From: Gemmata massiliana
Lineage (GTDB): Bacteria; Planctomycetota; Planctomycetia; Gemmatales; Gemmataceae
NCBI RefSeq assembly: GCF_901538265.1
Contig: NZ_LR593886.1
Location: forward strand, 5,663,738-5,727,737
DNA: 64,000 nucleotides
Reading direction: 5' to 3'
Shown: positions 64,000 through 64,000 of the stretch, one piece after another
Numbering within the stretch: position 1 is the first letter of the stretch
Layout of the letters: each line of letters opens with the position of its first letter
Notes under the pieces: model-generated
What the model saw: the letters and a program-made list of their open reading frames with translations, nothing else
What the model was told of the DNA's origin: nothing
The model's database searches: none
Translations under genes and position numbers: made by a program

Positions 64000-64000
64000 C

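Overview
The window is a high-GC chromosome segment from a planctomycete, most probably a Gemmata-like member of the Gemmataceae. The lineage is inferred from several traits: a giant surface protein of more than 8,000 residues, a TIGR03118-type protein with the planctomycete N-terminal LEVLEER-like motif, a fused CotH/PVC-type heme protein, three ECF sigma factors (one overlapping a Ser/Thr kinase gene), and an FhcC-like protein of tetrahydromethanopterin-linked C1 metabolism.

Bases 1-561 are ordinary backbone: the 3' end of an RluA-type pseudouridine synthase gene. Bases about 595 to 39,427 look like a decayed integrative island. Its right edge is a frameshifted tyrosine integrase lying against the 3' end of a tRNA-Leu(CAA) gene. 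Its left edge is a second copy of the same integrase tail plus the last ~22 bases of that tRNA, in the same orientation. Inside are two frameshifted cargo genes (1.1-2.6 kb), three glycosyltransferase genes (2.75-8.7 kb), a toxin/immunity-like pair (8.7-33.9 kb), a small hypothetical gene, an excisionase-like HTH gene, a decayed primase gene and a broken IS630-type transposase gene.

The main object is one uninterrupted minus-strand reading frame of 8,232 codons (9,229-33,927). Reading from its N terminus it contains a basic leader, 16 SdrD_B-like repeats, 8 Calx-beta-like repeats, about 23 PKD-like repeats, a YD/RHS shell with the RHS core-associated motif, a glycine-rich hydrophobic stretch, a HINT self-cleaving domain, and a C-terminal module resembling the tRNA nuclease domain of CdiA toxins. 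An AT-rich gene of 158 codons follows 21 bases later and is the natural candidate for the immunity protein. I read this as a very long stalk carrying a releasable nuclease. No CdiB, VgrG or PAAR-like partner was recognised in the window.

From 39.5 kb to the right end the sequence is backbone again: a methyltransferase and fhcC-like gene, a small membrane protein, enolase, endonuclease IV, a TIGR03118/RTX-like secreted protein behind an ECF sigma factor, a small winged-helix-like protein, the CotH/heme fusion, an ECF sigma-kinase pair, two small hypothetical genes, a third ECF sigma factor with an extracytoplasmic tail, a lipoprotein, a secreted protein, a zinc alcohol dehydrogenase with an SRPBCC protein, an SDR oxidoreductase, and a partial hypothetical gene cut by the window end. 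Several hairpins suitable as terminators lie between these genes.
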